A program made the translations under genes and the position numbers. From Anabaena subtropica FACHB-260 (lineage in GTDB: Bacteria; Cyanobacteriota; Cyanobacteriia; Cyanobacteriales; Nostocaceae), in contig NZ_JACJRF010000024.1 in NCBI RefSeq assembly GCF_014697105.1, positions 1 to 64,000 on the forward strand: a DNA stretch of 64,000 bases, read 5' to 3'. Numbering within the stretch: position 1 is the first letter of the stretch; the number at the start of each line of letters is the position of its first letter. The notes beneath the pieces were generated by a model. The model saw only the letters and a list, made by a program, of their open reading frames with translations, was not told the DNA's origin and searched no databases. Below are positions 19,541 to 28,643 of the stretch, one piece after another.

Positions 19541-19795
19541 ATGAGTTTAGAAACCTACAATAAGGAAGTAGAACACCTGGGAGAATCGCGGGGTGTTAAA
19601 GACCACGACCATGATATAGTTCACGATCTGAGTCGAAGATTGGATGCCCTATGGAGGTATGATCAATATCTTGCTAATGCTGAGGGGTATGATTCATTAC
19701 AAGCATTTTGGAGAAAGGTTAAGGAACAAGAGAAGAAAAACATAGTGGAGTTAAAAAAACTACTCTCGGAACATATTAAGCTTGGTGATTTCTAA
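19541..19795 (+). CDS. Small His/Asp-rich hypothetical protein
   Basis: An unrecognised 84-aa, highly charged, helical protein. ATG at 19541 is preceded by AGAGGAA at good spacing, so translation is well supported. The segment HDHDIVHDLSRRLDALWRYDQYL carries several His and Asp residues, and could bind metal. The sequence continues as amphipathic helix with YDSLQAFWRKVKEQEKKNI. It lies between the sensor-CHAT operon and the convergent TPR-CHAT gene. Confidence 0.65.
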   Translation: MSLETYNKEVEHLGESRGVKDHDHDIVHDLSRRLDALWRYDQYLANAEGYDSLQAFWRKVKEQEKKNIVELKKLLSEHIKLGDF

Positions 19796-19822
19796 AGGTG
19801 TTTTGGAAAAGCCTCAGTAGTA

Positions 19823-19845
19823 GAGACGTTGCAATGCAACGTCTC
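19823..19845. repeat. Perfect palindromic repeat GAGACGTTGCA-A-TGCAACGTCTC
   Basis: Eleven-bp arms flank a single central A. A partial copy is present at about 19232-19254. This looks like a dispersed intergenic palindrome, and could act as a terminator-like hairpin between the convergent genes. Confidence 0.8.
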
Positions 19846-19935
19846 AAAATATTTAACCACATTAAGAGCGATTTATTTACCCTATCCCCTTTTTCAGGAT
19901 TTGCTGTGGAACTTTTTTCATCTGATTTACCTGCT

Positions 19936-22900
19936 TTAAGGCTTACCTGTAATTATAAAAGCTGCCCAATAGTAAGGATGAGAATATAGATTTTTATCCG
20001 CAGGCATTTTACTGATTCTATATAAATGTGTTGCTAAATAAGCCCTCAGTTTTAGTTCTTCTGGATCAAGATTGTTGAGTAAATCTTCATACCATTTCGT
20101 TAATTCTATCGCCGTTAATTCTCTTAACCAAACAGTGGCTTCAGCTAAAGCAATATTTGCTGGTTTTTCTTGTAATCGGCGGTAAAACTCAATGATAACT
20201 AAAGCGCTAGCCGATGATTCTACAGTCCAAAGAGTACTGACTACGTGAGAAACACCTCTATGGAAGAACGCACTAACTAAATCCACATATTCACTACTAG
20301 TGATTTGGTTAGTATTATTAATAGTTTCACAAGCGGAGATAGTAACTAAGTTATAAGTTGATAAATTTGTTTCGCTGATTTCTTCTAAAGTAAATTTATC
20401 TTCACCCGCTAGTGCTAATTCTGATGTTTTAGGCTCAGTGCAACTATTAATTGCCTGACCTGCAAAATGAAATACATTATAGTTATCAAATAAAGCATCT
20501 TCAAAATTATTTTTAGTAGCTTCCGTACCTTGGAGACGATGTTTATTTTTAAACATCTGGCTCACAACTTCGGCTTCTAGATTAGCAAACCTTAGCATGG
20601 GATAAGCCTTACTATCAGGGTATTCCACACTTAATAATGTTTGATTAGCAAACTGTCCGATATTTGGATTTCTCGCTGATAACCCTGCTTGAATATTCGG
20701 CAGATAGGTAATGTTGACACCTGGTATTTCTTCAGTGGAAGCAGAGATTTGGAACAAGGCATGGAGAGGTAATTTAAATAAATCACGGTGGGGAACTAAA
20801 ATGAGTTGAGTAATACCTTCAAGTTCTGGTTGAATTGTCTCAATTTCCAGAATATTTCTTAGCTGTAATAACTTATCTTCCATCTCCACGCGCCAGGGAT
20901 GATTGCTTTTGCTTTGTTGGTCTTGGGCTTGTTGGCGATAGTCTTGATAGGTTTGTTGCCAATCTTCTAGCCAATTTTCAAATGCAATCAGCCGTCTGCT
21001 AGCTTCAGGTAAAGGTAAATCTTGCAGTGGTGTAGCGTTGATTGTTTCCACATCTTGAACTGGTGTAAAAACGAGAATTGGTGATGGGGCTTGGTCTTTG
21101 ATAATAAAAGTGTGTAATGCGACTGGGCTAATATGCCAATAAATAATTGCGGTGTGGGGATTTAGCAATTTTTGAACCGAGCGATAATTGAGGAATGGAA
21201 TATCTGCATTCCACCCAAATAATAGCCAAGTGCAACCAGCATTCTTTCCCTGTTCTGCTATTTCCCAAGCTTCAACCAAATCACCATATTCTACAGATAT
21301 ATCAACAGCTAATTGTCCAAATCCTGCAAATTTTAGCGCTAGTTGTTTTTTAATTTCTGTGGTGCGAGTCGGTTCACCTAGTAATTGTTGTAATAAATTT
21401 GAGCCGCGTTGCTGTAATTCTTGGGCTTGTGCTGTTTGTCCTAGCCCTAGCAATGATTTGATAAGGGATTGTAAAACTTCTAAATGTAACTGAGGAAAAC
21501 CTGCACTTGTGAGAGTTAATAGGGCTTGATTGTACTCGGTTACTGCTTTGCGCCAATAGTTACGGGATGTAGAATACTGTTTACCTTGTTCGTAATAACT
21601 ATTAGCGATCGCCAGATGCAATCTCCCCCAACCTTCTGGGTGAGTATCTGGGCGAATATGTTTTAAACCTTCCTGATAACTAGCTAATTTACCTTCATAG
21701 CCAGCCTGCTTTAAGGCAGAATTATTTGCGGCTATAGCAGTCAATAAATTTAACGGTGTTTCTGTATCATTTAAATTACCAATAGCCGTCCCTCGACCAA
21801 TCCAAGCTTCCCAGTAGTCGAGTTTGATTTGTAAGGCGTGATCATAACAAACGATCGCTTCTAAAAATCGTTCTAAATAAAACAACGCCACCGCTTGGTT
21901 GTACCAAGCTAGGTGAAAATCTGGTTTAATCCCTATGGCTTGCTTATAGGAGGCGAGCGCTTCTTCTCGGCGACCTGAGTTTTCTAAAGCCACACCCCGG
22001 TTATACCAAGCTAAGTAAAAATCTGCTCGGATGGATAATGCTTTGTCCCAAGATGCGATCGCTTCAGACCACTGTTTTAAATTGAATAAGACTACACCCC
22101 GGTCAATCCAAACCTCGTGGAAATCTGGTTGAATCTCTAAAGCTTTGTCATAAGATGCAACCGCCGCTTCGTATTGTTCATCTACACCTAACGCAATTCC
22201 TCGGTAATACCAATTTTCTTGGTCTTCGGGTGACAAAACTAAGGCTTCATCATAAGAGGCGATCGCATCCCCAATTTGTCCCAACTTCAACTCCGCCCAA
22301 GCCTTACTAGACCAAGCCTCTGGAGTATCAGCCTGAACAGCGATCGCTTGCTTAAACGAGGCGATCGCTTCCTCATACAGTCCTAATTGTCCTAAAGTCC
22401 CACCCCGGTTATACCAAGCTTTGTAGTAATCGGGCTTCAGTTCTATCGCTTGGTCGTAAGAGGCGATCGCTTCCACAAACCGTTCTAAATGGAATAAAGT
22501 TAAACCACGATTGAACCAGTATTCATAGGAATTGGGATTTAATTGAATGGCTTGCTCATAAGTAGCGATCGCTCCTGATAAATCACCACTTTTGGCTTGC
22601 TGCAACCCTTGATAAAATAATGCTTGTGCCTGGATAAAGGCATTTGATCGTTCACTGGTAATCACTGGTTGCTGATTTGTCTGCACGATCAGATTAGCCG
22701 CCAACTGATGGACTAAATTGGCACTTTGATCCAACCGCACCATCAACTCATCCAAGGTATACGCTACATTGGGGTCTAAATTGACTAAAGACTGATCCCA
22801 GTTACTTTGAGTTGATACTATAGCTGCTGAGTTTTGTTCTCTGTAGTCTAATACCAGTTCGCTTAAATTACTGATGACATCTTCCTGAGCCGGCATCAGT

Positions 22901-23832
22901 AAGGCTGGTGCTGTCGTCGCAAATTCCGCCTCTTGATATTCCCAACTCAGTTCCTGTAAATTCTCTGTTGTGTCTTCATCCACTGGTTCAGTCGGGGCTG
23001 TTTGATATTCCCAACTCAGTTCCTGTAAATTCTCTGTTGTGTCTTCATCCACTGATTCAGTCGGGACTGTTTGATATTCCCAACTCAATTCCTGTAAATT
23101 CTCTGTTGTGTCTTCATACACCGATTCAGTCGGAGCTGTTTGATATTCCCAACTCAATTCCTGTAAATTTTCGATTGTGTCTTCATACACCGATTCAGTC
23201 GGAGCTATTTGATATTCCCAACTCAATTCCTGCAAGTTTTCAATTGTGTCTTCATCAACAGGAGAAAATTCTGATGTTGCTCTCAAAGGAGTCGTTCCTG
23301 GTTCTTCCGACTCCCATAATAAGTCTCCCAAACTGCGGATTAATTCCTGCCCTGGAGAATCTGGGATATTTTCGCTAGGTTCTGCGACTTTAGTGGAAGA
23401 TGCTTCTAATTCCTCATCCAAATCATCTATTCCGATAAATTCCCTGTTTAGCAAACGAATACCAATGTCATAGGACAGTTCTCCCACCTTCCCAATCCCC
23501 AATTCGCCCAACTGCACCATTTGTCTACCTAAATGATGATTTGGTGCTGGTGACATCAGTAATTTTTCGCCAAACACTAATAGCCAATCTATCCAGCGTT
23601 CAACACTAATCCGGTCTTCCATCCGTTGCAAGTACTTAATTGCCCACTGCTGACCCCGCCCGTGATTCACACCTTGCAGCAGCTGAGTGAACAACAATTC
23701 CAAATCCGCATTAGTTAGTTCAGGTGGTTCTTCTGCCACCTGTTCTCTGACACCCTTGAAATAATCAGTTTGTTGATCATCAACAGAGTGTTTGTCAAAA
23801 GTTTTAAGCCACTGAAATAGCCGAGTGAGCAT
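19936..23832 (-). CDS. TPR-CHAT protein with Gln in place of catalytic His
   Basis: A 1298-aa protein. Residues 1-130 form a helical N-terminal domain shared with the neighbouring 24163-24834 gene. An acidic linker follows, with five 23-aa tandem repeats (about 190-300, core EDTxENLQELSWEYQ). About ten TPRs (about 400-700) read like AWYNRGVALENLGRYEEAI. After a helical linker, a C-terminal CHAT domain ends the protein. The Cys motif ISACET is intact (Cys1168), but the expected GH(G/A) motif reads HFAGQA, with Gln1126 (codon CAG at 20455-20457). This may be an inactive, scaffold-like CHAT protein, or use the nearby His of HFAG. No membrane segment is seen. Confidence 0.87.
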   Translation of the reverse strand: MLTRLFQWLKTFDKHSVDDQQTDYFKGVREQVAEEPPELTNADLELLFTQLLQGVNHGRGQQWAIKYLQRMEDRISVERWIDWLLVFGEKLLMSPAPNHHLGRQMVQLGELGIGKVGELSYDIGIRLLNREFIGIDDLDEELEASSTKVAEPSENIPDSPGQELIRSLGDLLWESEEPGTTPLRATSEFSPVDEDTIENLQELSWEYQIAPTESVYEDTIENLQELSWEYQTAPTESVYEDTTENLQELSWEYQTVPTESVDEDTTENLQELSWEYQTAPTEPVDEDTTENLQELSWEYQEAEFATTAPALLMPAQEDVISNLSELVLDYREQNSAAIVSTQSNWDQSLVNLDPNVAYTLDELMVRLDQSANLVHQLAANLIVQTNQQPVITSERSNAFIQAQALFYQGLQQAKSGDLSGAIATYEQAIQLNPNSYEYWFNRGLTLFHLERFVEAIASYDQAIELKPDYYKAWYNRGGTLGQLGLYEEAIASFKQAIAVQADTPEAWSSKAWAELKLGQIGDAIASYDEALVLSPEDQENWYYRGIALGVDEQYEAAVASYDKALEIQPDFHEVWIDRGVVLFNLKQWSEAIASWDKALSIRADFYLAWYNRGVALENSGRREEALASYKQAIGIKPDFHLAWYNQAVALFYLERFLEAIVCYDHALQIKLDYWEAWIGRGTAIGNLNDTETPLNLLTAIAANNSALKQAGYEGKLASYQEGLKHIRPDTHPEGWGRLHLAIANSYYEQGKQYSTSRNYWRKAVTEYNQALLTLTSAGFPQLHLEVLQSLIKSLLGLGQTAQAQELQQRGSNLLQQLLGEPTRTTEIKKQLALKFAGFGQLAVDISVEYGDLVEAWEIAEQGKNAGCTWLLFGWNADIPFLNYRSVQKLLNPHTAIIYWHISPVALHTFIIKDQAPSPILVFTPVQDVETINATPLQDLPLPEASRRLIAFENWLEDWQQTYQDYRQQAQDQQSKSNHPWRVEMEDKLLQLRNILEIETIQPELEGITQLILVPHRDLFKLPLHALFQISASTEEIPGVNITYLPNIQAGLSARNPNIGQFANQTLLSVEYPDSKAYPMLRFANLEAEVVSQMFKNKHRLQGTEATKNNFEDALFDNYNVFHFAGQAINSCTEPKTSELALAGEDKFTLEEISETNLSTYNLVTISACETINNTNQITSSEYVDLVSAFFHRGVSHVVSTLWTVESSASALVIIEFYRRLQEKPANIALAEATVWLRELTAIELTKWYEDLLNNLDPEELKLRAYLATHLYRISKMPADKNLYSHPYYWAAFIITGKP
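22932..23260 (-). repeat. Five 69-bp in-frame tandem repeats
   Basis: Units begin at 22932, 23001, 23070, 23139 and 23208 with an exact 69-bp period (23 codons) inside the TPR-CHAT gene. They differ by few substitutions, so copy number may vary between strains. Each encodes an acidic segment with the core EDTxENLQELSWEYQ. Confidence 0.9.
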
Positions 23833-24005
23833 TTGCCATACTCTTGGATTTTACTTACCCTAGATTGTAGCGATCGTTGTGTTAAACAACTCATGATAAT
23901 TCATGATTTACGTGAAATCCAGTAAAATTAACAGATTTTTCAGTATTTGAGAGATTAGGGAGGACTGAGTAAGATATTCTTTCTCTGCTCCCCTCTCCTG
24001 CCTTC

Positions 24006-24153
24006 CAATACGGTTCGGTTAACAGAGTTATCTGTTGAGGCGAGCTGTTCTTGTGCAGGGGGAGAATAGAAGCAGGGGAAGAGAAATTGCTTAATAATAA
24101 CTCTCTTCCCTCCCCTGCCTCCCCTGCACCCCCTGCTTATCCGAACCGTATTG
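24006..24153. mobile_element. MITE-like element with 13-bp inverted ends
   Basis: CAATACGGTTCGG (24006-24018) and CCGAACCGTATTG (24141-24153) are perfect inverted repeats bounding 148 bp. Internally, GCAGGGGAAGAGA pairs approximately with the CTCTTCCCTCCCCTGC region, so most of the element can fold back. A lone copy of the end occurs at 19273-19285. It contains no coding sequence. It lies between two paralogous minus-strand genes. Confidence 0.7.
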
Positions 24154-24162
24154 CCCTGCCTT

Positions 24163-24834
24163 CTACTCCCCACTTCCCGATCCCTGACTAGCAGCGTAAT
24201 ATTGATTCATCAAAGCCTCAACAATAATTTGAGGATCATCTGTCTCAATCGCTAGCTGTTCTGCAATCTGTTGGCGTAAGTTTTCGTCCTCTTGTAACAT
24301 CACAAACAACTGATCAAGGGTGACAGTTTGGTAATCTCCTTCCGGGTTTTCCTCAGTTGCAGAAATGCTTTCCTCTGGGTATAATACATCAGTACTATCC
24401 ATATCTGGGCCATCATATTCCCAAATGGGTTCGCCTTGATTGCGGCTTAATACCTGCATCCCAATATCATAGGCAAAGTCTCCTACTTGCCCAACGCCCA
24501 ATTCACCCAGTTGGACTAATCGAGCAGCTAATTCATTATTTGGTGAGGAGGATGCTAGCAATTTTTCGCCAAAGCGCTTTAACCACTCTATCCATTGTGC
24601 GGTCGTTACACGATGCTCAATATTTTGCAGCCACTTTTCCGCCCAAGCTTGGCCTCGCGCCTGATGCACTCCTTCGAGAAGTTCAGTGAACAGAAATTCT
24701 AAATCTGTGTCACTGAGGGGTGGAGCCGGTTTTTCTGTGACGTTAGAACTAGTTTTAACCGCAGTCTGTTTCCTACCCCTACCAAACAAGCCTTGAAAAA
24801 ACCTTTTAAGCCATTGGACTAGCCGCCTGAGCAT
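24163..24834 (-). CDS. Stand-alone paralogue of TPR-CHAT N-terminal domain
   Basis: A 223-aa protein from ATG 24834; an in-frame ATG at 24846 adds four residues. MLRRLVQWLKRFF aligns with MLTRLFQWLKTF of the downstream 1298-aa CHAT protein. The similarity continues through LELLFTQLLxGVxxxRGQxWA, LxRMEDR/LQNIEHR, WIxWLxxFGEKLL and LVQLGELGxGxVGxxxYDIG. It then ends in an acidic tail with DQLFVMLQEDENLRQQIAEQLA instead of TPR and CHAT parts. The 5' leaders of both genes also match (GATTGTAGCGA and an ATG-GxxA..AAATG start). A duplicated adaptor domain that could bind the same partner is likely. Confidence 0.75.
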   Translation of the reverse strand: MLRRLVQWLKRFFQGLFGRGRKQTAVKTSSNVTEKPAPPLSDTDLEFLFTELLEGVHQARGQAWAEKWLQNIEHRVTTAQWIEWLKRFGEKLLASSSPNNELAARLVQLGELGVGQVGDFAYDIGMQVLSRNQGEPIWEYDGPDMDSTDVLYPEESISATEENPEGDYQTVTLDQLFVMLQEDENLRQQIAEQLAIETDDPQIIVEALMNQYYAASQGSGSGE

Positions 24835-25114
24835 TTGCTGTACCATTTACTATTGTTTCCCCTAAGATTGTAGCGAGCGCAAAGCTCACTATTGCTTTAG
24901 CCAAGTCAATAAATGTATATCAGTGAATTTCACAATCTCTTCTAGGGTATGTCACAGCTCACAATATGGGTGGCAAAGTTTAAAATGGTTTAACTTCATT
25001 CACGATTCAAAATGGCAAGACTCTTTAGGGGTAAAAATTCTCATGATTGGGTGTAGACACATTTAAGAACAACTTAGTAAATAAATCCTAGAAGGTATTG
25101 ACTTTTTTTCACCC

Positions 25115-27100
25115 ATGTCTTATGAACCCCTGCACCACAAGTATCGCCCAAAGAGTTTTGCTGAACTGGTGGGGCAAGAGGCGATCGCTACCACGCTTAC
25201 AAATGCTATCCGTACAGCTAAAATAGCCCCAGCATATTTATTTACCGGCCCCAGAGGTACAGGTAAAACCTCTAGCGCCCGAATTCTTGCCAAATCCCTC
25301 AACTGTCTTAAAAGTGACAAGCCCACTGCTGAACCCTGTGGAGTTTGTGATGTCTGTCAGGGAATCACCAAAGGCTACTCCCTCGATGTAATTGAAATTG
25401 ATGCCGCCAGTAATACAGGTGTAGACAACATCCGCGAATTGATTGAAAAAGCTCAATTTGCGCCTGTACAGTGTCGTTATAAAGTGTATGTGGTTGATGA
25501 ATGCCATATGCTTAGTAGTGCAGCATTCAATGCGCTACTTAAAACCCTAGAAGAACCACCTAAGCACGTAGTCTTTGTTTTAGCGACAACTGACCCACAA
25601 CGAGTATTACCCACAATTATTTCTCGTTGTCAAAGGTTTGATTTTAGACGTATCCAACTAGAGGCGATGGTGAAGCATTTGAGTGCGATCGCCTCTAAAG
25701 AAAACATTAATATTTCACTAGAAGCAGTAACATTAGTAGCCCAATTATCTCAAGGGGGATTACGAGACGCGGAAAGTTTGCTCGACCAATTAGCCTTGTT
25801 ACCTGATGGAGTCACACCAGACAAAGTATGGGATTTGGTTGGTTCCGTTAGTGAACAGGACTTATTGTTATTGTTGGGAGCGATCGCCCAAGATAACCCA
25901 GAATTAGTATTAGACTGTACCCGCAAAATCTTAGATCGTGGTCGAGAACCCCTAACCATTCTGCAAAATCTAGCCGCCTTCTACCGCGATTTACTCATAG
26001 CCAAAACAGCAGCGAATCGTCATGATTTAGTTGCTTGTACCCAGCAAACCTGGGAAGCACTAGTTGAGTCCGCTCAATCTTTGCCCATGAATACAATATT
26101 GCTTGGGCAAAAACACCTACAAGAAGCAGAACTGCAAATAAAAAACACCACCCAACCACGTTTATGGCTGGAAGTGACATTACTGGGATTATTACCCAGT
26201 GCGAATATTCAACCTACATCTGTAGCCTTTGCACCAAGCGACTACCGCCCATCATCAACTCAGCCGCATTCCCAAAAAGCAACACAAAAAAACCCATCCC
26301 CACACCCCACTCTCCCACTCCCCTCATCTTCCAACCATCAAGAAACCGCTAACACATCCACCACCCCCCCATCATCTCCCCCCGTTCCCCCATCCCTTCC
26401 ATCTTCCAACCATCAAGAAACCGCTAACGGATCCACCCCCCCCCCATCTCCCCCTCCCACAGAGGAAGTCATCGACACACCACAATTTGACTTTGCTCAA
26501 ATTTGGCAGCAAGTACTTAGTAATATTCAGCAAATGCCCAGACGTGCCTTACTGGGTCAAATGTGTCATCTCATCGATTTTGATGGCGCTGTAGCTCGTA
26601 TTGGTGTCAAAGGTATGTGGTATGACAAAGTAAAATCAGATGTACCAATGATTACGGCAGCCTTTCAACAGACTTTTAGTCGGGAAATTCAGGTAACTTT
26701 AGAAAAAGGTAACGCCTCAAATCCTTCTACAGTCAGGAAAGTAGTCCCAGCCAACAATAACAGTAGCAGTAATGGTCATAACGGCTCCTCCACTGTAAAA
26801 CAGCCACCGTCACCAACCTACAACCAGAAGCCAGCCGCACCCCCACCACAACAGGCTACACCTAACCTTGCACCAAAAACTGCACCCATAACCCCAAATA
26901 CAGGAGGCGCAACAACACCACCTCCAACCCCGAACAAAGCACCTCTAGCTGAGTGGGAAACAGATGAAGTTGCGATCGCCGCCCAGCGTCTAGCACAATT
27001 TTTTGATGGGCAAATCGTCCGATTTACCGATGATGGCGAAGGATTCTCCGAAATGGCTACATCTGAGTGGGCAGAGGAATCCGATTTAGATGATGAATAA
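25115..27100 (+). CDS. dnaX: DNA polymerase III subunit gamma/tau
   Basis: A 661-aa clamp-loader ATPase. N-terminal AAA+ domain: Walker A GPRGTGKTS (about 45-53), zinc-knuckle cysteines (CGVCDVC preceded by CL), Walker B VYVVDECHML, sensor ATTDPQ, and an SRC arginine-finger region (ISRCQRFDF). A lid and collar domain follow to about residue 370. A Pro/Ser-rich linker contains two copies of SSNHQETAN. A C-terminal domain (QIWQQVLSNIQ...) precedes a further Pro-rich stretch and an acidic tail. No intein interrupts it. The start ATG 25115 fits the family (MSYEPLHHKYRPKSF). Confidence 0.96.
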   Translation: MSYEPLHHKYRPKSFAELVGQEAIATTLTNAIRTAKIAPAYLFTGPRGTGKTSSARILAKSLNCLKSDKPTAEPCGVCDVCQGITKGYSLDVIEIDAASNTGVDNIRELIEKAQFAPVQCRYKVYVVDECHMLSSAAFNALLKTLEEPPKHVVFVLATTDPQRVLPTIISRCQRFDFRRIQLEAMVKHLSAIASKENINISLEAVTLVAQLSQGGLRDAESLLDQLALLPDGVTPDKVWDLVGSVSEQDLLLLLGAIAQDNPELVLDCTRKILDRGREPLTILQNLAAFYRDLLIAKTAANRHDLVACTQQTWEALVESAQSLPMNTILLGQKHLQEAELQIKNTTQPRLWLEVTLLGLLPSANIQPTSVAFAPSDYRPSSTQPHSQKATQKNPSPHPTLPLPSSSNHQETANTSTTPPSSPPVPPSLPSSNHQETANGSTPPPSPPPTEEVIDTPQFDFAQIWQQVLSNIQQMPRRALLGQMCHLIDFDGAVARIGVKGMWYDKVKSDVPMITAAFQQTFSREIQVTLEKGNASNPSTVRKVVPANNNSSSNGHNGSSTVKQPPSPTYNQKPAAPPPQQATPNLAPKTAPITPNTGGATTPPPTPNKAPLAEWETDEVAIAAQRLAQFFDGQIVRFTDDGEGFSEMATSEWAEESDLDDE

Positions 27101-27147
27101 GGGACTAAAGAGAAGACACTATGGACTGTTGACTAATGATTAATATA

Positions 27148-27190
27148 AAAAATGCAAAATCCAAAAATACCTTTTGAATTTTGCATTTTT
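27148..27190. terminator. Bidirectional terminator between dnaX and mgdA
   Basis: AAAAATGCAAAAT (27148-27160) pairs perfectly with ATTTTGCATTTTT (27178-27190), and an inner CAAAA/TTTTG extends the stem. A T-rich tail follows on the plus strand and an A-rich flank precedes it. It sits between convergent genes. Confidence 0.85.
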
Positions 27191-27212
27191 AATTTTTAAT
27201 TACCCTAAGGGG

Positions 27213-28643
27213 CTATTCTCCATTTCCTGTATGTAACGTTTTTACCCACTTCAACCGCTTTGGTCTAAATGACATCCGCGCTGTGGTACTGCTCATGACT
27301 ACTAACCAGTGCAGCATATATAAAGTGCCACGCATTGTTTGTAGCAACAATACAAAAGGGGTATTAACTTGTAACTTTTGTTCTTGTCTAATGCGCCGTA
27401 AACCAGCAAACATACCGACAACGGACATAGTTACAGATAAGCCTGTCACTGGGCCTAATATTGGTGGACGATGGCGGGTAATTGCCATTAGTACATCGGG
27501 AATTGCTGCTGTTGGCAGGATATACATTGTCACCATAAACACCAACATATCCCAAGTTTTCCGCGTCCCCATGCGGTTTTTGAGAATTAAATCCCAATAG
27601 TCTAAATAGCGCTGATAGCCGCCTTCTGCCCAACGATTGCGCTGATGCCAAAGGGCGATCGCTGTTGTTACGCCTTCTTCCTGCACTGCTGGGTAAAACA
27701 AGCATTCAATATCCCACTTGTCAATATGCAGGCGGAAAGTTAGATCCAAATCATCAGTGATCGTTTCTTCATTCCAACCGCCGCAGCTTTCCAAGGCTTG
27801 ACGGCGTACAAATTGACCGTTACCCCGCAGTTCTCCAATTCCTCCCAGGGCTGTACGCTGTTGCTGGAACCAAATATCCAGACACATTTCCGCCATTTGT
27901 CCCTTGATCCAGAAATTTTCCTTGGCGTTGGCGTTCGCGCTAGCGTCTGCTTGCAGAATCGCTTTTCTCACCTGCACCGCCCCCACCTTTTCCCTTTGAA
28001 ATAAAGGTACTACATGGAGTAGCATATCTGATGCAACTTGGGCATCAGCATCAAACACGACGATAATTTCACCTTTAGTTAAGGGTAAAACTTGATTTAA
28101 TGCTCCCGATTTACCACCAGTAGCTTGAGCAGAACGTCTGAGAACTTTTAGTTTGTCGTACTCTTTTGCTAGTTCTGCTAGAACATAATGGGTTTTATCG
28201 GTACTGTTATCGTCAATTATCCAAACTTCGTATTGCCCGTTGGGATATTCCAGATTACAAAGATTTTTAGCTAATTTAGCAATGACAGCTTCCTCATTTT
28301 TCGCGGCTACCAATATAGATACAAAAGGTAAACTACCCTGAATCTCTTTTTGATAGTGGCGGGGTCTAGCGAAAACTACTCCTAAAGCATGAATACCCAA
28401 AATGGTAGTCAACCCTAGTACGAAAATAGACCCCCAGGAAACCAAATGTAGAGCGATTGTACTACTCCAGACGATTGTTAAAACTAGAGCAGCTTTCCCT
28501 CTACGTCCTTGAAAACGGGATGGTTGAGACAAATCCCGTGTTTCTACCACTGATTCCTCAGTTGCTGATAGGTCAGACAACAAGGAATTGAGTGGATCAA
28601 GCTCTTCGTAGGAATCTTTATCGGGCCAGGAATTCGCTGGCAT
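27213..28643 (-). CDS. mgdA: Beta-monoglucosyldiacylglycerol synthase (GT2)
   Basis: A 476-aa membrane glycosyltransferase of family GT2. Two hydrophobic segments lie at about 50-95, then a catalytic domain: VSILVAAKNEEAVI, WIIDDNSTD, FDADAQ (DxD-type nucleotide-sugar/metal site), ITDDLDL (catalytic base region) and QRNRWAEGG (QxxRW). Further hydrophobic segments close the C-terminus. It matches the cyanobacterial enzyme that transfers glucose from UDP-glucose to diacylglycerol, the first step of thylakoid galactolipid synthesis. A short Ala/Asn-rich insert DASANANAKEN (27923-27955) resembles an in-frame repeat-derived insertion. Confidence 0.88.
   Translation of the reverse strand: MPANSWPDKDSYEELDPLNSLLSDLSATEESVVETRDLSQPSRFQGRRGKAALVLTIVWSSTIALHLVSWGSIFVLGLTTILGIHALGVVFARPRHYQKEIQGSLPFVSILVAAKNEEAVIAKLAKNLCNLEYPNGQYEVWIIDDNSTDKTHYVLAELAKEYDKLKVLRRSAQATGGKSGALNQVLPLTKGEIIVVFDADAQVASDMLLHVVPLFQREKVGAVQVRKAILQADASANANAKENFWIKGQMAEMCLDIWFQQQRTALGGIGELRGNGQFVRRQALESCGGWNEETITDDLDLTFRLHIDKWDIECLFYPAVQEEGVTTAIALWHQRNRWAEGGYQRYLDYWDLILKNRMGTRKTWDMLVFMVTMYILPTAAIPDVLMAITRHRPPILGPVTGLSVTMSVVGMFAGLRRIRQEQKLQVNTPFVLLLQTMRGTLYMLHWLVVMSSTTARMSFRPKRLKWVKTLHTGNGE

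Noticed and set aside
22908-23378. 156-aa plus-strand ORF with repeats (DIPNSVPVNSLLCLH)
   Set aside because: It is the antisense image of the 69-bp repeats inside the TPR-CHAT gene; repeats remove stops on both strands.
25012-25056. 14-codon leader peptide upstream of dnaX
   Set aside because: No regulatory codon run or hairpin beside it; length is well within chance.
26229-26594. His/Pro-rich ORF overlapping dnaX
   Set aside because: Low-complexity shadow of the Pro-rich dnaX linker.
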